DNA of 64,000 bases from Balanoglossus misakiensis (Eukaryota > Hemichordata). Positions 1-17,963 of this stretch are shown piece by piece. How positions within the stretch are numbered: the first letter of the stretch is position 1; each line of letters starts with the position of its first letter. The stretch lies in assembly GCA_040954595.2 (NCBI GenBank), contig CM082581.2, positions 4,960,001-5,024,000 on the forward strand. Direction: 5' to 3'. Below the pieces are notes generated by a model. That model was not told the origin of the DNA and did no database searches. It saw only the letters and a program-made list of their open reading frames with translations. Position numbers and translations under genes: made by a program.

Positions 1-318
1 AACACATGAGATGGATGTAGTTGCGAATAATTTCTGCTGATCATTCGAAGTCTTCGACTTAAGCAGTTCGTGTGTGTTTCTGAAGAGACGAGCATATCGC
101 ACACTGGCGAGGCAGCGTGCGTGCCTTCGTATCCTCGCGGATGTCTCCTGGCTTTCACGCGTTAATCGGTACATAACGCCTTTCGTCGTCGAATATTTAA
201 AAATAAATATATTTAAGTCAAATATCTGCTATGGCATTTGTCCCAGCAGTGGCGCACCTTGCAGTAAAGCACGTCAGCGCCCAGAGTCTCTGACAATCTC
301 GCTGTGAGGTTCGGTTTT
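1..318. other. Downstream flank of the NK1 homeobox gene (probable 3' UTR)
   Basis: This stretch lies directly 3' of the minus-strand homeobox stop codon, so part of it should be its 3' untranslated region. It is AT-rich around 185-225. I see no AATAAA or ATTAAA on the minus strand here, so the polyadenylation site is not located and may lie outside the window. The open frames crossing it are short and show no recognisable domain. Confidence 0.4.
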
Positions 319-4322
<4,004 letters not shown>

Positions 4323-4754
4323 CACGGAAGTTATGTGGAACCAAAAATGACAAGCGTTCTCGAAAACAGGCAACGGAGAAGTTTCTCAGCGCGAGATGCC
4401 TGGCGTCCGCTGTTGCCTGAGAGCCGGGCTCAACACTCACGGTATATGTACAGCCCACTGCGTGCGGTGCGACAGTAGCAACGGGTGTAGACGGTGTGTT
4501 ACTTTGGTAGAGCGAGCCCGCAGCTGCGGACTATATCACCGTCTTGTTTGAATGGCTAATAGCTGGTCATCTACAGTTTACAACCGAGAACAGGATATTA
4601 ATGAAAGTGGCCCGACACGTCAAAAGTCCAGCCCCAACCGCTGAAAGCTGACTTTTAATTGGCTGCCAAATTAATTGCTAACTGGGCCAACTTTGCAGTG
4701 GGATGTAATATGAATGCGATTATCACCCGGGACACTTCACTCAAAAGGAAGCGA

Positions 4755-4763
4755 CTATTTATA
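4755..4763 (-). promoter_or_regulatory. Candidate TATA box of the NK1 homeobox gene
   Basis: The minus strand reads TATAAATAG, close to the TATA consensus, about 435 bases upstream of the homeobox start codon. A transcription start some 30 bases downstream would give a 5' UTR of about 400 bases. Nothing else confirms it. A start nearer the coding region, or a 5' UTR intron, remains possible. Confidence 0.35.
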
Positions 4764-7700
4764 ATAAAAAGCCCCTCCGCTGTTCCCAATGACATTCCCC
4801 CGGAATAGTAATTCTACTCGACTAATGAGGTGCAACATAGTCCAATGAATACCTACGTCAAAGTGATTAATATTTTCTTTTGTTGTCTGCACAAAGCTCT
4901 GTTTTCTTTGATGTCACTGCAATTGTCAAATAAGGTGAATGCTGCGGAAACGTTGATTTTCTTGCGTGGTGTCAGCCTAAGCCGGGCGAAACCCTTCTTA
5001 AGATCTTTGCCGCTGAGCCAATGGTTGGCGCTTGACACGGGGTGCATACTTAACACATAGGTGAGACGATTGGTCCACGGCTACTTGCTACCCTATTGCT
5101 AGACCAGGCAAACTGGGAAGGCGCGTCTCAAGCGGCCGCGATTCGGTCGCGAGCGGACGAGATTTAGCTCAGACAAGTGCCAGGGATGTGATTTGCCCGG
5201 ATAGTCCAAGCCAAAGCAAAGCCTGCATGAGAACTCGTAGAGTGACGATGTGACGCTACCTCCCCCCTGCAGGAATCGGTCGCCTCAAAGAGGTGCGTAC
5301 TGAAAAGTCCTCCATCAATATTTTGTTTAGACGGTAAGCCGAGACAATAGGATCCGCATTGAGTCAATTTATTCGAAACCGCGCACACTATTATCTAAAT
5401 GAGTAGCTTTTCAGGAAGAAAATTAAAACTCTCTCCAAATCGAGTTGTGTCAACAGCCCTTTGTAATTTGCTTATTGCCTGTAAACACATTAGCCTATCA
5501 AGCATCGCTGTCGGCGTTCCTCTGTACCTGGGACACTGCTTTGCAATTGGCGTGCCCACGACCAAGAAAGCAGAAATAAATGCATGACAAGAGCGGCGCG
5601 TAATAAGCTTTTACGCGCTGATCACTGGGGTCGAATTCAATTAAAAGGTTGAAGCCGAGATGATTATCTGACAATTGGAAGGGAAGTAGACAACCCAATA
5701 GCGGTGGGGTTTGCTTTACAGGATGGAAGTAAACTATCCGATTTATTACAGTCAACACGTAGAGGACATGGACGAGGGGCGTTCGGTGTCGCGGAGGAAA
5801 CCGCTAGTGTTTCCCGTGATTCGCCTTATCGGTCAAAAGGAAGGGTACAGGGCGGGGCCGGGCCACAAGAGTCCTTGAATTGAGAAGCGCGCCCGGTCTC
5901 ACAGTGTTTTTGCCATAGCGGGAATTCGCAAATCTGATTGCGCCCAAATCCGGTAGTTAATCGGTGGGCTCTGCTGATTATACCTTCTGGTTGTATTCAA
6001 GTCAATTTCCGTGAGCCAATTAGTGAGTTTGCTGACGCATTTTTTGTGTGTATTTGTACGGAATTGCCCATCGAGATGGTGGGACGATTAGACCCCAGTC
6101 TGCCTGGCCAGTTTGGACCTCTGTCGTAATTGATAGGCCTAATCCATTTCACGTCCATGCTGCGAGGTGTGAACGATGGCGTTCCATTGAAATGAATACC
6201 GGTTTTAACTATCTTACACCACTTGTTTATACAAATCGGACACTTCAACCGGGGTCTAAACAAACTGGCCGTTGACACTGCGCCTTTGCGGTTCGGCACT
6301 ATTTACATGCTTAAGATTTTGAGCCCTCGCTCTTTTGTGACGAGTGCCCGATTTGCCTTTGACGATTGTTAAAACAATTCCCATTTCGCTTGTTTCCGCA
6401 TAGTTTCACTGGGCTCGGTGGTCATACCACGCCAGACGGATAATCGCGGAAATGAACCCCGGCTCACCGCCGCGCCGCGCGCATTTCTGACCGTTCCTCC
6501 CTGATCGCATCCCCTCGCCCTAGCGCTGAAGTGCGAAACTCGGTTTTACGAGCTCTGGTAACGATTTGAGTGTAATTGATTGCTACGGTAGAATTCAACT
6601 GGAATTTTTTGGCGGGCAAGAGGTAATAGGAATTCATGCTCTGACATGGTTAGATGTGATTGGCAAGTTAGTGTTAATGACCCCGCACTGTACTTTACCG
6701 ATTTCTATCGTTGGATGTGAAACTGTTTACTTCAACACTTTGCCGAATTCTATAATCTCATTAAATTTCAGCCTATTACAACTAAGAGGTAATTAACACT
6801 CTCGCTGATGAGTTCTCTTTCTTTGTTTCAAGGTTTTCTTGTTAATTGCCGACAGACAACCACTCACTCCAAACTGAATCCCCCAGACGCGTTTTACTTT
6901 TACACGTGTAAAACTCCTCACCACTTGTGTTTAGAGATTGATCCACGGCCACTAACTTATAAAAATATACATCGGTAACTCAGTGGAAAGCTGCCAGTGG
7001 TCAATCTTTAAGAGGGGGGAGGTGGAAGAAATAGTCGTATGTATGTATGGATGGATGGTTGGATGGATGGATGGATGGAATACAAATATATGTTATTTAC
7101 AATCGTCTCTCCGAAGGATGGCGAAATAAAACTCATGTGCGCTTAGTCACTGATAAGTATATTTTATTCACAAACAGATCAGACATAAAGAGGGGTGTCA
7201 ACAGAAGCGTAAAATAGATGTGTCTGAATATCGATCGTTGCGCAGCCCCCTTTCAACGTGAAATTTCCACCGTCGATAGATTACTTAGTTTTTAGACGGC
7301 ACGAATAATTTCCGCATACAGTTTACTCCTACTATGAAACCCTTGACAACAGTCTGTCGAGTAAGTCCGTTTCTCTGGGTCGAATCACTGAGGTACAACC
7401 CAGAGCTGGGATGAGTAACAAATCCGTATCGTTTCAACCCATTATATTCATTTGCGGGCAGTCACTTAACCAATCCAGCCAGGTCATTGTGACCGTGACC
7501 AGGTATTAAAGCGGTATAAATTGGGGAACTGTCGCTATAATATAAGCTAGAGCTGATATAAGATCGTGTTCATCAAATTGATGAACTGGTGCGAGACCAG
7601 GTGATAGACCTGTTTATCACAGATGTCTGTCAGCCTATCTCTCTGTCTGTTTGTTCAACAATGTATGTTGTTCTCACCCTATTGGCCCACAAGTAGAGGG

Positions 7701-8740
7701 TCCATGATTGGACGAACGGCTTTTAACTGTGCAATTCATATTATGTGTCGGGAACAAAAGTGTTTACCGCGAGTGGAGATTGGACTAATTCACAGTTTTG
7801 TCCTACGTTTGCATAGACAGTCACAAACACAGTCTCTCTCCGGGGACCGTGTCACAAAACAATCAATCAATCAATCACGGATCACAGACAGTGACAGTGG
7901 GAGAAATTGTGACACATGAAAGTTACACCTGGACTTATCATGTACAAGCAAGTTTAAAAGTTGCTGTTTCCGAATGATCTGTGGCATGGAGTAAAAAAAC
8001 ATGCTGCATTTCATCCGCTGTTTGTAAATTTAAAAAAACTTGTACTTTCAAATAAATGTGAATTAGTGCAGAAATATCGACTACCCTTTGGCTGGAATCT
8101 GTATACTTAAACCAAGTTTAAACATTTCACCATGGTTGGAAGCGATGTCGCATTCCCCGTATTGACATGGATGGCAGAATTAAATCTGGCCACCTGACCG
8201 TCTATTGGCCGCGCTACCGTGACAGAAACGTGTCATTGGCACCATGACCAGAGAGATGAGGTTCTCAATGAAAAGAGCTACTATGCGAATTAGGCAGGTA
8301 TTCGTCACGCGCTGAAAATTACATGCGAATTGTTTCCTACAGTGGCGACACGGGCGAAGTCATTGGACTGTCTCGAGTTTGCGTTACATACATTAGTCTT
8401 TGATCCAAAGCAATTGCGGTGATCAACAATCTGGTCATCACGAGTAGGATCATTCTGAATTTAAACTTTTCATTTACGTTCTTTCGGCTTCCGTGTGCTC
8501 CAGTGTTTAGACAGTGGCGCGATCGCGGCATTGTGGGATTTCCCGTTAACGATGAAATATTCTCAGTTCGCACTTCGCGAAACGTTTTGAGTAAGAACCA
8601 TTTATTGGAGAACGCAGTGTATTTTACTTAAAAGTCTGAGCTGGCCGTTTTCGTGACCGTTGTTGTGATTCGTGGGGCTGGACTGCGATTCTCAGTGACA
8701 TCATGGGAACAACTGTCACGAGAGAAGCGAAGGCAAACCC
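4764..8740. other. Non-coding stretch upstream of the NK1 gene
   Basis: No open frame here exceeds about 100 codons and none resembles a known domain. The stretch is of mixed composition, with a GC-rich patch near 6460-6490 and a GGAT-type microsatellite at 7036-7079. Being directly 5' of a developmental homeobox gene it may hold enhancers, but I see no diagnostic motif cluster. Confidence 0.5.
7036..7079. repeat. (GTAT/GGAT)n tetranucleotide microsatellite
   Basis: The run starts as GTAT units and passes into GGAT units, with one variant GGTT unit. It is a short imperfect microsatellite. Confidence 0.9.
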
Positions 8741-9000
8741 CAATCTGATTAAAATCAGATGTAGGGTACGGGTATTCTTGTGGTGTCGCCTCATACTACG
8801 TTGCGTCGATATACACTGAAGGATACATATCGTTCTCTATAAGGCGCCTTCTGATTGGTTTACTGGCCCAGTAAAGCCTCAGATTTTCAGCGGGAGCTTC
8901 ATTGGGAGTTGGTCAGATGTGTGAGGCGAGCGCACAAGAATACCGCGCACCGCGAAGTAAAAGGCGTCGCCGTACCCTTCATCTGATTTTAATCAGATTG
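8741..9000. mobile_element. MITE-like element with terminal inverted repeats
   Basis: The left end reads CAATCTGATTAAAATCAGAT and the right end is its reverse complement. The match continues through an AGGGTACGG block, with one mismatch in about 31 bases. After a roughly 25-base insertion in the right arm, the match resumes as GGTATTCTTGTG...TCGCCTCA. Each terminus also contains its own short palindrome (ATCTGATT/AATCAGAT). There is no open reading frame, so this would be a non-autonomous DNA transposon of about 260 bp. I could not identify a clear target-site duplication, and the superfamily is unassigned. Related fragments may occur near 9184 and 9661. Confidence 0.75.
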
Positions 9001-12000
9001 AGACAAACTTTAACAATGTGAACAAATCGGGACTCAAAGAGTGAAGTGGCCGGGTATTGTGATTCGATGACTCATTGTGTCATTGCGATTTTGACAAACG
9101 TGTGTAAACAGGGACGCCCGATTTTATTGTTTATTACGCGCTGCTTTGTGTCTGACGAACAAAAAATGTTAGCGTAACACGATCAATCTGATTCAGGCTG
9201 ATCGCCGGGAAGGACTCTGGTGATATCGCGTGCTTAGTAATTTTTCAGGAACTTTTAGGAAATCAAGTACCGTTATTTATTTAGTTTCCTTACTGTGATG
9301 ATCATTCGCGAGTCTAATCCTATGCTCCACTGAGAATTTCTGATAATATGCGCAGCAGAATGTCTTCACCTTCGTCCATACTTTTTTCACAGCAACTTAG
9401 CCTAACTCTGTTTTGTTATAGATACCGGGGGTCATCATGCAATGTTTTGGAGGAGTGGACCGAATCATCTCATTGTTTGATATTTGAAAATAAAATAAAA
9501 AAAATGTTTGCGTGTAATTAAATCAAGATTGCGCAGACCGCATTCTCTAATCAGTTTTCAAAACGACTCCACACAGGCTTGCTATTGCAAACAGCAGATT
9601 TCTGATAATCAGAACCGTCTGTGCTAACTAACTTTAAGGAGAAGTTTCGATGTTTCTTACATCTGATTTTGGTCAGTCTCTAGTCGTCCGACTAGCAGGT
9701 GGCCATTATCATAAGTCTCTCGTTCATCCCATGTCTGCACTGACCACTCGGAAATTTTCCCGACAGCTCGGAGTCATCATTCGACTTCGGAACTTTTGCC
9801 CGACAGTCAGATGATCTAATCGAGAATCGTTGAACTCATCCCTTCACGAATTGAAGAAAAAATCCAGACGGAGAATGTCAACGTCTGTGATGCTAACAAC
9901 ATTGAAGGCGAATTGCACGTTGTGTATGATATGTCCATTTTCACAATTATCTTGGACAATAATTTTAGTCCAATTTTAAATGTACTTTATAGTGTTACAG
10001 TTCAATATAGCATAGTCGTATTACACACTTTATCTAAATACATTTTCTATGCAACCAAAAGGCGTTCAAATACACATTGACACTCATGTAATTTACCAAT
10101 TACACAATAATATGAAAGTATTTGCCACCGATCGATTTCAATATTTCTGCAATGTCAACGCGCCTTCCACGAGAAACAATTAACCAATTTGTACACATTA
10201 AGGCCGGCGGCCAATTGTATGGTAATAAGGTATAGAAAAATAAAACACCAATTATGGTTGATTTAAATTTTCAAAAGTTTTGAAGAGGAATCGTGTCTAT
10301 TATAAAATATGGAAAGTGCAAAACCATTGACATTTAATGATACTTTTGGCCATTCTGCAAATTAATACACTTCACCACTACAATATTTATTCTCTCGGTG
10401 TCTCGTTCGTTTATGATACCAACACACCGTTATACCGCCAGAATGATCAATCCCGGGTGATCAGAGACTTTTTTTCAGAGCCATGGTCACTTTGATTCAC
10501 GTAGCTGACGGGCTCGGACGCGGCCGCGCGCACGGCGGCGGCGCGTGTAGTGCATCCGCACGTGTACTAAGTTTCGTGTTACTCTTCCACGTATGATTTG
10601 ATTTGTGAAACCAACTGACCGAAAATTGTGGGGAAATACTGCGTCTTTGACGAAATCCCTTCAAATATTTATTTTTATATGAATCGTCAGACTGAGATCG
10701 CGTCTGAAATCTCGGCGACGAGTCGCCACAGTAACCGCAATGGATGGGTAATCGTATTGGAGCGTCCAGTTACTGCTACGCGTCGCGTCGTAAAACCCGT
10801 AATGCTGTTACGTCACATAATAATTTCAAGCTAATTACTTGACAAATTAGTTGTGATAACATAAATTCTGCTCATACCCTCTAAATCTATGGAAATCGCT
10901 GATAAAAAAATAATCCAATGAAAACCTTAATTTCTCGTCCATAATGAGATAAATTAACAGGCTACGTCGCCCATTTCCGCTCGATACAGCGGGCAGCGTG
11001 TATATTGTGTTCCGTTGTATTGTTGGGGCTTATTCATTTTTGTTGCGTGTCACATTGAGATTCATTGTAAACTCAATACTCGGAAGCGTTCATCTATTGA
11101 GCGGAAAGGGATACAGTTTGCCCCGGGGTGCGCATTACACGCGCCCGACCAGTGTTTGCATCCAATGGAGGCAGTTCACTGCTTAACTCGCACGGGCGCA
11201 TACAACAATGAGAGAGTGCTTATTGCCAGAAACTTGCTGCAAGCCAGTCTTTTTTCTCCACAGCGTTGCTACTTTCTTTTTCTTATGATTTTTTTTTGTG
11301 TCAGATAGTTTCATTTCGATTTAATTACTATTAATGAGCCACTCAACATTAATGTCCGCAATTAAGTACGCACACATTAAGATAGTATGCATAATTGATA
11401 AAGCTTCTTTGCTTTTTACCAAATGTACATTTGCGACCGGTGTTTTGTTTCATTCGTCCCGCAAGTCATATTGCAGAAGATGTTTCATTGAGTGTTGCGT
11501 GTCCGTGATAAATCCCGTGGTTTTTTCCGTATTGAGACTACAATAAAAACAATAAACACTTCTCCCGCGGAGAATAAAAGATTAACAACAGTCCTTGCAA
11601 ATAACGGTTCTTACCGATTTTTTCAATAACCGCTTCATCAATCACGCAGACAATCAATGCAATAATATCAATGTTCTCTTATAACATTCTAACAACCATA
11701 GGCAAATTCTATTGTTGGGATGTTTTTTTTAATCAGAGTCACTTTTATCTTATTGTTAACTGCCACTTATCCGAGAGAGAGAATCTCGAGGTAAAGTTTC
11801 ATACACACCTTGAAAATCCCGGGTATTAACGTAACCGAGCGCTGAAACAATTTCTAAATACTTAATATATTTTGAAGTGACGGAAATCACAATACTTGCA
11901 TTCAGCTATCATGAATAACAGCGACATTTATCCTGCGTATCTTGGTTACATGTCTTACTTGCTCCGGGACCCCTTTAAGAATTAAAGTTATTTTTTACCA

Positions 12001-12492
12001 TGATCAGATCTGGGCAGTGAAAGCCGATCTTTTCTTTTCTTGCAACATGATCACATTGTCCGTGTATCTCTAAACATGGCTACGGCTTCTTTGCGATTTG
12101 ACCCCGTTATGATGCGGACCAGGATCACGTTAGTTAATGCGAAGTTACAGTTTTCCTCGCATTGTTGTTAGTTTACATGCTTTCCATAGCTCGTTGTATA
12201 GGATCTATTCAATGATACGTTCGACAAAATATCACCTGATGTTTTATGTTGTGTAAGCATCAATATCTACACTGCACTGAGATGCACGTGTACATGCAAT
12301 GAAACCCTTAAGCGGAAATCTTTATTGAAATTCGGAAAATGTATATACGGACCTTCTGTGTTGAATCATACCACAGTTTAAATTATTTTCCTTCATTATT
12401 CAATGTAACTGTTTACAGCGTTATTACCACGAAATTCTTTTTACCAGCACCAAACGGCAAACTGGCAACATCGTATTTCTTTCATGCCAGCA
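9001..12492. other. Non-coding stretch with a CpG-dense patch
   Basis: No supported gene. It is mostly AT-rich. A short CpG-dense patch lies at about 10511-10563, containing repeated CGCG and GGCGG words, and could be a promoter or enhancer core. Open frames up to about 100 codons near 10998-11308 show no recognisable domain. Confidence 0.45.
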
Positions 12493-13592
12493 ACGCGTTA
12501 TCTCTAAAATTGTAACAACGTCACAATGTACTAGACAAAGAGGCGTCCCCCCATCCCAATTGCGCAGTTGAAGTACGTGCGTGTTGAGAGAGAGACGTGA
12601 ACAGAAAGGGGTAGGAGACTGACTTGAACACGGACGACGAGAGTTGTTTAGCGTGTCGAACGCTGCTCTACGAAGCTCGTAGTTACCTACTGACAGGGAC
12701 ATTTGCGCTGGAACGGACTGGGTTCCTCCAGATTGCCGCACGCCGGCGGGTATGAAAGTGTAGGCTAAGACGTCGATCCACCGGCCGGCTGCACTGTTCC
12801 CAACATTACCAGCTCCACGCCACTTTCAGCTGCACCGCGGTCGGATATCCCACCCCGGCTGCCGGACAGCATATGAAGGTGTCTGAGGCCTTTTCTAGTC
12901 AAAACTTTGGGGTTTTCGGAATGGGAAATAGCGGAACAAGAACATGGATATATACTAAATCATGAACGCCAAACAAACACGTTGAAAAAGCCAGATCTGA
13001 AAAATTCATGTGGCGTCCGCCGCTGGGCGCATTGACGCGTCAACGTTTTTTTCAAACAACGTAACCTGTCACGATTGCTGCCACAAACAACAAGTTCATG
13101 CGTACGTCGAGAAAGTTCTCAAGCGGCCGGGTGATCGCGGCAAGGTTAGCGGCAGCCTCGGACGCCCGAATTTGCCACAAAACTATCAGTCCACACAGCA
13201 ATGCCGTTCAAACTCTTCCGTCGTATTTATTTCAACACAAATTCAGAATACAACACGACAGTTTGGTACGTCGTCTCTATCCTACACTGCTAATTCTCAT
13301 CTCAATCTCTAAAAAAGTTCAACAGACGGGATACACTGCAACCCGCGGCACTAGGAACGGCAAAATTCACGTCTCTGCTTCACAGGAATCTACCGACCTG
13401 AAGTGGGAGGAACCCAGTCCGTTCAAGTACAAATGTCCCGGTAAGAAGGTAACTACGAGCTTCCTAGAGCAGCGTTCGAATCGACACGTCTCTCTCAACA
13501 CGCACGTACTTCAACTGCGCAATAGGGATGGGGGGGGGGCGCCTATTTGTCTACTAAATTGTGACGTTGTTACAATTTTAGAGATAACGTGT
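12493..13592. mobile_element. Foldback element: long inverted repeat of about 1.1 kb
   Basis: The left arm 12493-12729 and right arm 13406-13592 are inverted copies. Shared blocks, in left-arm order, are GTTATCTCTAAAATTGTAAC, TTGCGCAGTTGAAGTACGTG, GAACGCTGCTCTA and CGGACTGGGTTCCTCC. The left arm carries about 50 extra bases between its last two thirds. The arms are clearly diverged (several substitutions), so the element is not recent. The 680-base centre has no recognisable protein. Open frames found on opposite strands of the two arms share peptide sequence only because the arms are inverted copies. Foldback or MITE-type transposon remnant is the likely class. Confidence 0.7.
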
Positions 13593-13594
13593 CG

Positions 13595-13638
13595 GGCCCC
13601 CTCAAAGAAAGCCGGTGGCCCCCTCAAAGAAAGCCGGT
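13595..13638. repeat. Perfect 22 bp tandem duplication
   Basis: Two identical 22-base units, 13595-13616 and 13617-13638, each beginning GGCCCCCTCAAAG. They abut the outer end of the right foldback arm, which suggests replication slippage or a by-product of the insertion. Confidence 0.9.
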
Positions 13639-16600
13639 GTTGCTAGTTTGGCATTTGTTGCTAGTATTCTGAATGTTGTAGTAAAGCTGATTGTTTGATT
13701 CAAATTGACGTTCTGAAATATCAGTTTCAGTTTGATTAAGTTGTAACCATGGTAGCTTCATCCTATAGTTACAAGTCAAAATCCTCAAAATCTTGCCCCA
13801 ACGCACATTCATCTCGATGTCGTGGATAGATACATGTATATCACTCTAGCATTCACGGATTTGCTACGTGAAAATCGTGTTTGAAAGCTGGGATTTTCTT
13901 GCATCATGGTAGCTATAGACTCCGTGCTGGCGGCGAAGGCATCCGTATGTACAAGCTTTGTTCATTCTGTTGCCTCCAACAGCTAGTCTTCTGCGGTTGG
14001 CTTTACAGAGAACTTTCTCCACAAAAAGAGCTAACGCGTGAAAAACACGAATCCACTCTCTTGAAATCGCTTTAACCCCCTTCTTAAATTCGGCCTACCT
14101 AAGTCTAATGAGTCGAGATATCAAGAATATGAGAGAAAAAGTATCAATTTCGCGACTCGAGACAACGTTTGTCGAGGTTTAATGGTTTGATAGAAGGACA
14201 GAAGTTACGCAGGCAAAATGATCCAAATTGCCCGTGTGATGACGACGGCGACTTCGCTTAATTGTTCTCCGTGCGCGCAGACGCAACGACGTATAGAGAT
14301 GTCGTATATATGTTATATCACTGCGCCTGCCCTCGGGCCAAAACAATAATAACGCGTGTAGTCAGAGCTAATACAGTTTGAACAGGGGCATAAAACAAAC
14401 ACATTTATTGACTCGGTGTCCCGCCTTTCAACATGCCATCCGTAGTGCGACTTCATTGAAAGTGATCGAGTCTGCAAATGAATCAGACGAACCGGGGCAG
14501 CAACAGCCTTGTCATAATTTATTCATAAGGAACATTATGGCTTTTTCTGTGTGATTTATTTTCGCAGAGGGTGGTGTGGCTTCAGACACGGGCGACGACA
14601 GGCCGCGTTAGATTGGATGATTCGATCGCTGCACGGACATGGGAAACCAATTCTGCGGTGGCAAGCTCCGGCGACGGTGGCTGAAAAAAGAGCACATCGA
14701 ACAGAAACGGCGAAGTATTAAACAGCATCGTGGTTATTAACTCCGAAATGAACAGTTTTTTAATCCCCAGAAATTGTCCATTTACTGTTGCCTATTAAAG
14801 TTATAAATTTTACGGTAACCGTGCAAAAAGAAACGTGAATTGTGGGGAGTCGGGTACACCCGGGCGACTAATGGGGGACTCGATGCGCAATGTCGAACTT
14901 GTCTCGTTTATGTATTGCACAATAATACGGATGTCCACCGAGACCGATCGTGTAGCTGGATTCTTCGCTTTTCTGTTTTCATTATTTATAGAGCGCAGAT
15001 GGTTAAAAAGATGGATAATATTTCGGCAGTTTTGCCCATAAATACCCAATTAAGAGCGCCTCCACGTTAGAGGCGGCCATCCCAGCCCCGCGTCCGAGCT
15101 TTGTTTTTCATTAACGCGTCGCAGTGGTTCCTAATAAGCTCCGATCTGATACGTTTCAGACTCGTGGCCGAACCTTCAAAACAAATTGCGTTCAAATTAA
15201 TTCCAAATTTGCCCCCGTTACTCGTCGCTGAAGAGTGGGCTAATTGGAATGCTTCCTGTCGTGAAAGCCAATTCCCGCTGTAAACATGACTCAAGGCGAG
15301 GTTGGGGATTCACTTCTGGCTGCAATCTTTGATGGAGTGGAATCGAATATCAAATAGTGTGTGAAATGCGACTTAGCATTTCGTATATAACGTCAATTGA
15401 CCGAAGAGGGATCAAATAATGCCAGGAAATCCACGTGAAAACTCAAGAGACTGAAAAAATACTGGAACCGCGGCTTTTGATTTTATCAGAGAAGACAAAC
15501 TTTTTCTTTTAAAATACCGCTGCGTACGTTTTTTTCCAGTTTGTCATATCAGATTTATTTTGTATATACCAGTGTTTTTTTTTCTCATATTATGTAACAT
15601 TTTACTCACAACTGTATATTTCCACTTTCAACTGGATGTGGTTGGTCTTCGCAATTTTTCGTCGCGATGGGGTCAGCCCTGCGAGCGAACGTGCTAGTGT
15701 TCGTGGCTCTTTGCGGAAATGGGGCTCCGAAATTAAAGTCATCAGCAAATTTTAGGTAATTTTTTGCCCCGCGAACGATTCTCATGCAAATGAGGAAGGG
15801 TGGAAACGTTTTTGCGTTAGCTGTTTGTATTCATGTTTAAGAGAGCCCGAAAGAGGCGCGCTCGTCTGTATTGTAGTTGTAGTTTTTTTTTTGCAGGATT
15901 TTTATGGGTCTCTGGGGCATTGTCACATTGTTTGCAACGGCATAAATCCTAATCAAGTGAAAAAAATCGTCGACAAAGGAGTTCCATTTATAATTCAGGG
16001 CATTCTACAATAGAGGCAATCGAATTAACATGCAAAGTAGTCGAGACAAGTCAGAATATCCACCAATTATGACACTTAAAGACAAGTCATTTGCTCTGTA
16101 ATGGCGTTCGTCGCGGTCATTTCTACTCGCCCATTTAACTCACTTAATCTAAGACACGCACACCAGTGGTCATTCGCCGGTTTGGGGGGAAAGGCGGAGA
16201 TTTTTTTTTCAGCCTGGAAGCGGAGAATAACTGCTCGATGATGCCTGTGAGGAATGTTGATGGACTTGGTGACCAAACCACCATGCGGTACAAAAAGTAA
16301 TATGTATTTTTCGATGCGATGCCAAGAGTTAATGAAGGCCCTATAACACGTGTGAGCATCTTAAATCACACTATCGTTTGGGAGAAAAACTCGACGAGTC
16401 CATGATACAGAAGACAAAGACCAGATAATACAAAAATATATACCCTTATGGACAAAATCTTGCTCTTGTCCGTTGACAATTTTATGAGGACACCGAACTG
16501 AAAACTTAATAACGCATCCATTCAAAGTTATCATAGTTTTACAGCGTCCAAGGATTGCGAAATACAATTTAGAAACATTCTCAATAGTGGAAGAGATCTC

Positions 16601-17800
16601 AGTCTGTTGGCAAAATTGCTTTCCGGGGCGGAGCAAATACATGGCAGTGGAAATCGGGGGGATTACACGCTAAAGAGATTAGAGAATAATTCTACACGCT
16701 TGAAAACATGCCTTACGATGACAATAACTAGATAAAATATAAAGAGATAAATCATGATTTCAAGTTTATTGAAGCGATCAAGAAAAGTAAAGGTCAATTC
16801 TATCACAGGAAAATTTTTGTAGAATGTTGCGTTTGTTCGTTTGTGCACCAACCTTAACAAAGAGCAACAACTAAACTCGACGAAGCAAACACTACTGTGG
16901 TTTTAGGGCAATTCACCGGCTTCTAACTTAAATTATGTTAATTCATTTCAGCGCCAAGTATACGCGCACCGGTTCACCTTGAGGTTGCGCTTGCCCGCTG
17001 CAGCCCGGATCAGATCGACTACTGAGAACAACATATGCCCAACCTCGCTTTCACCATCACTTATTTGGAGGGGGGTCGTTAAAATTCATGAGGGGCAGTG
17101 GGAGAACCTGCTCTCCCGTGTGGCATCGTCCAGAGAATAGCTGGTGTCTGATTTATGTCGGTTGCACGTCTATAACCCGTTGTCTCTATTCAAACAGGCA
17201 TCCATCCACCTCCCCCTAATTGCCAATATATTATTTGTTACCGTATCGTCAACCTCCACGGCATTTCATGGCCCAATATGTTTTACATGTGAGCTGTGTT
17301 ATGAATGATGGCTCCGCTAATATTTTAATGCGCACTGCCATCGCTGTACCGTTTCTACGTCCACTCACAAACACGTTTTATTGGGCAGATGGTCCCACTT
17401 ATCAACTAACTATCTCTACCCCATTCCGTCTCTATATCTCTCTCACACACACACACAATATATACTGAATTATTGTCAATGTCTTAAATTGTCAATAGTG
17501 TAATCAACATTTGTCATTCTTACTGACAAAAAAAGTAAATGTGTTGTATGAAATGTTTTTGCTGACATCATGTCAGAAACCACACTTATAAATGTAACTT
17601 TTATCTGGGCCTCTGTGGTTTTATTGTTATGGAGGCAAATGGTACATTTTGTCGACATCAGCAATTAATCCCCTTGTGTAGTTTAATCATGTTACTTTTA
17701 TTTCTGTACAAATGTATAACATTTCCATTGTATTCGAACTAAATGCATGATATATACGATAACAGTGCTGTCCCTCAATATATACGAAAACATGCTCAGG
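13639..17800. other. Non-coding stretch
   Basis: No supported gene. Open frames reach at most about 98 codons and show no domain. Only short low-complexity runs are visible, for example (AC)n near 17443-17458. Confidence 0.45.

Positions 17801-17963
<163 letters not shown>

Noticed and set aside
5160-5240. tRNA-like word TTTAGCTCAGAC
   Set aside because: It only loosely fits an A-box, and there is no B-box or cloverleaf; the same holds for a similar word near 26376.
12424-13646. Two open frames on opposite strands sharing a peptide (LNTHVLQLRN...)
   Set aside because: The shared peptide arises because the two foldback arms are inverted copies; there is no evidence of a protein.
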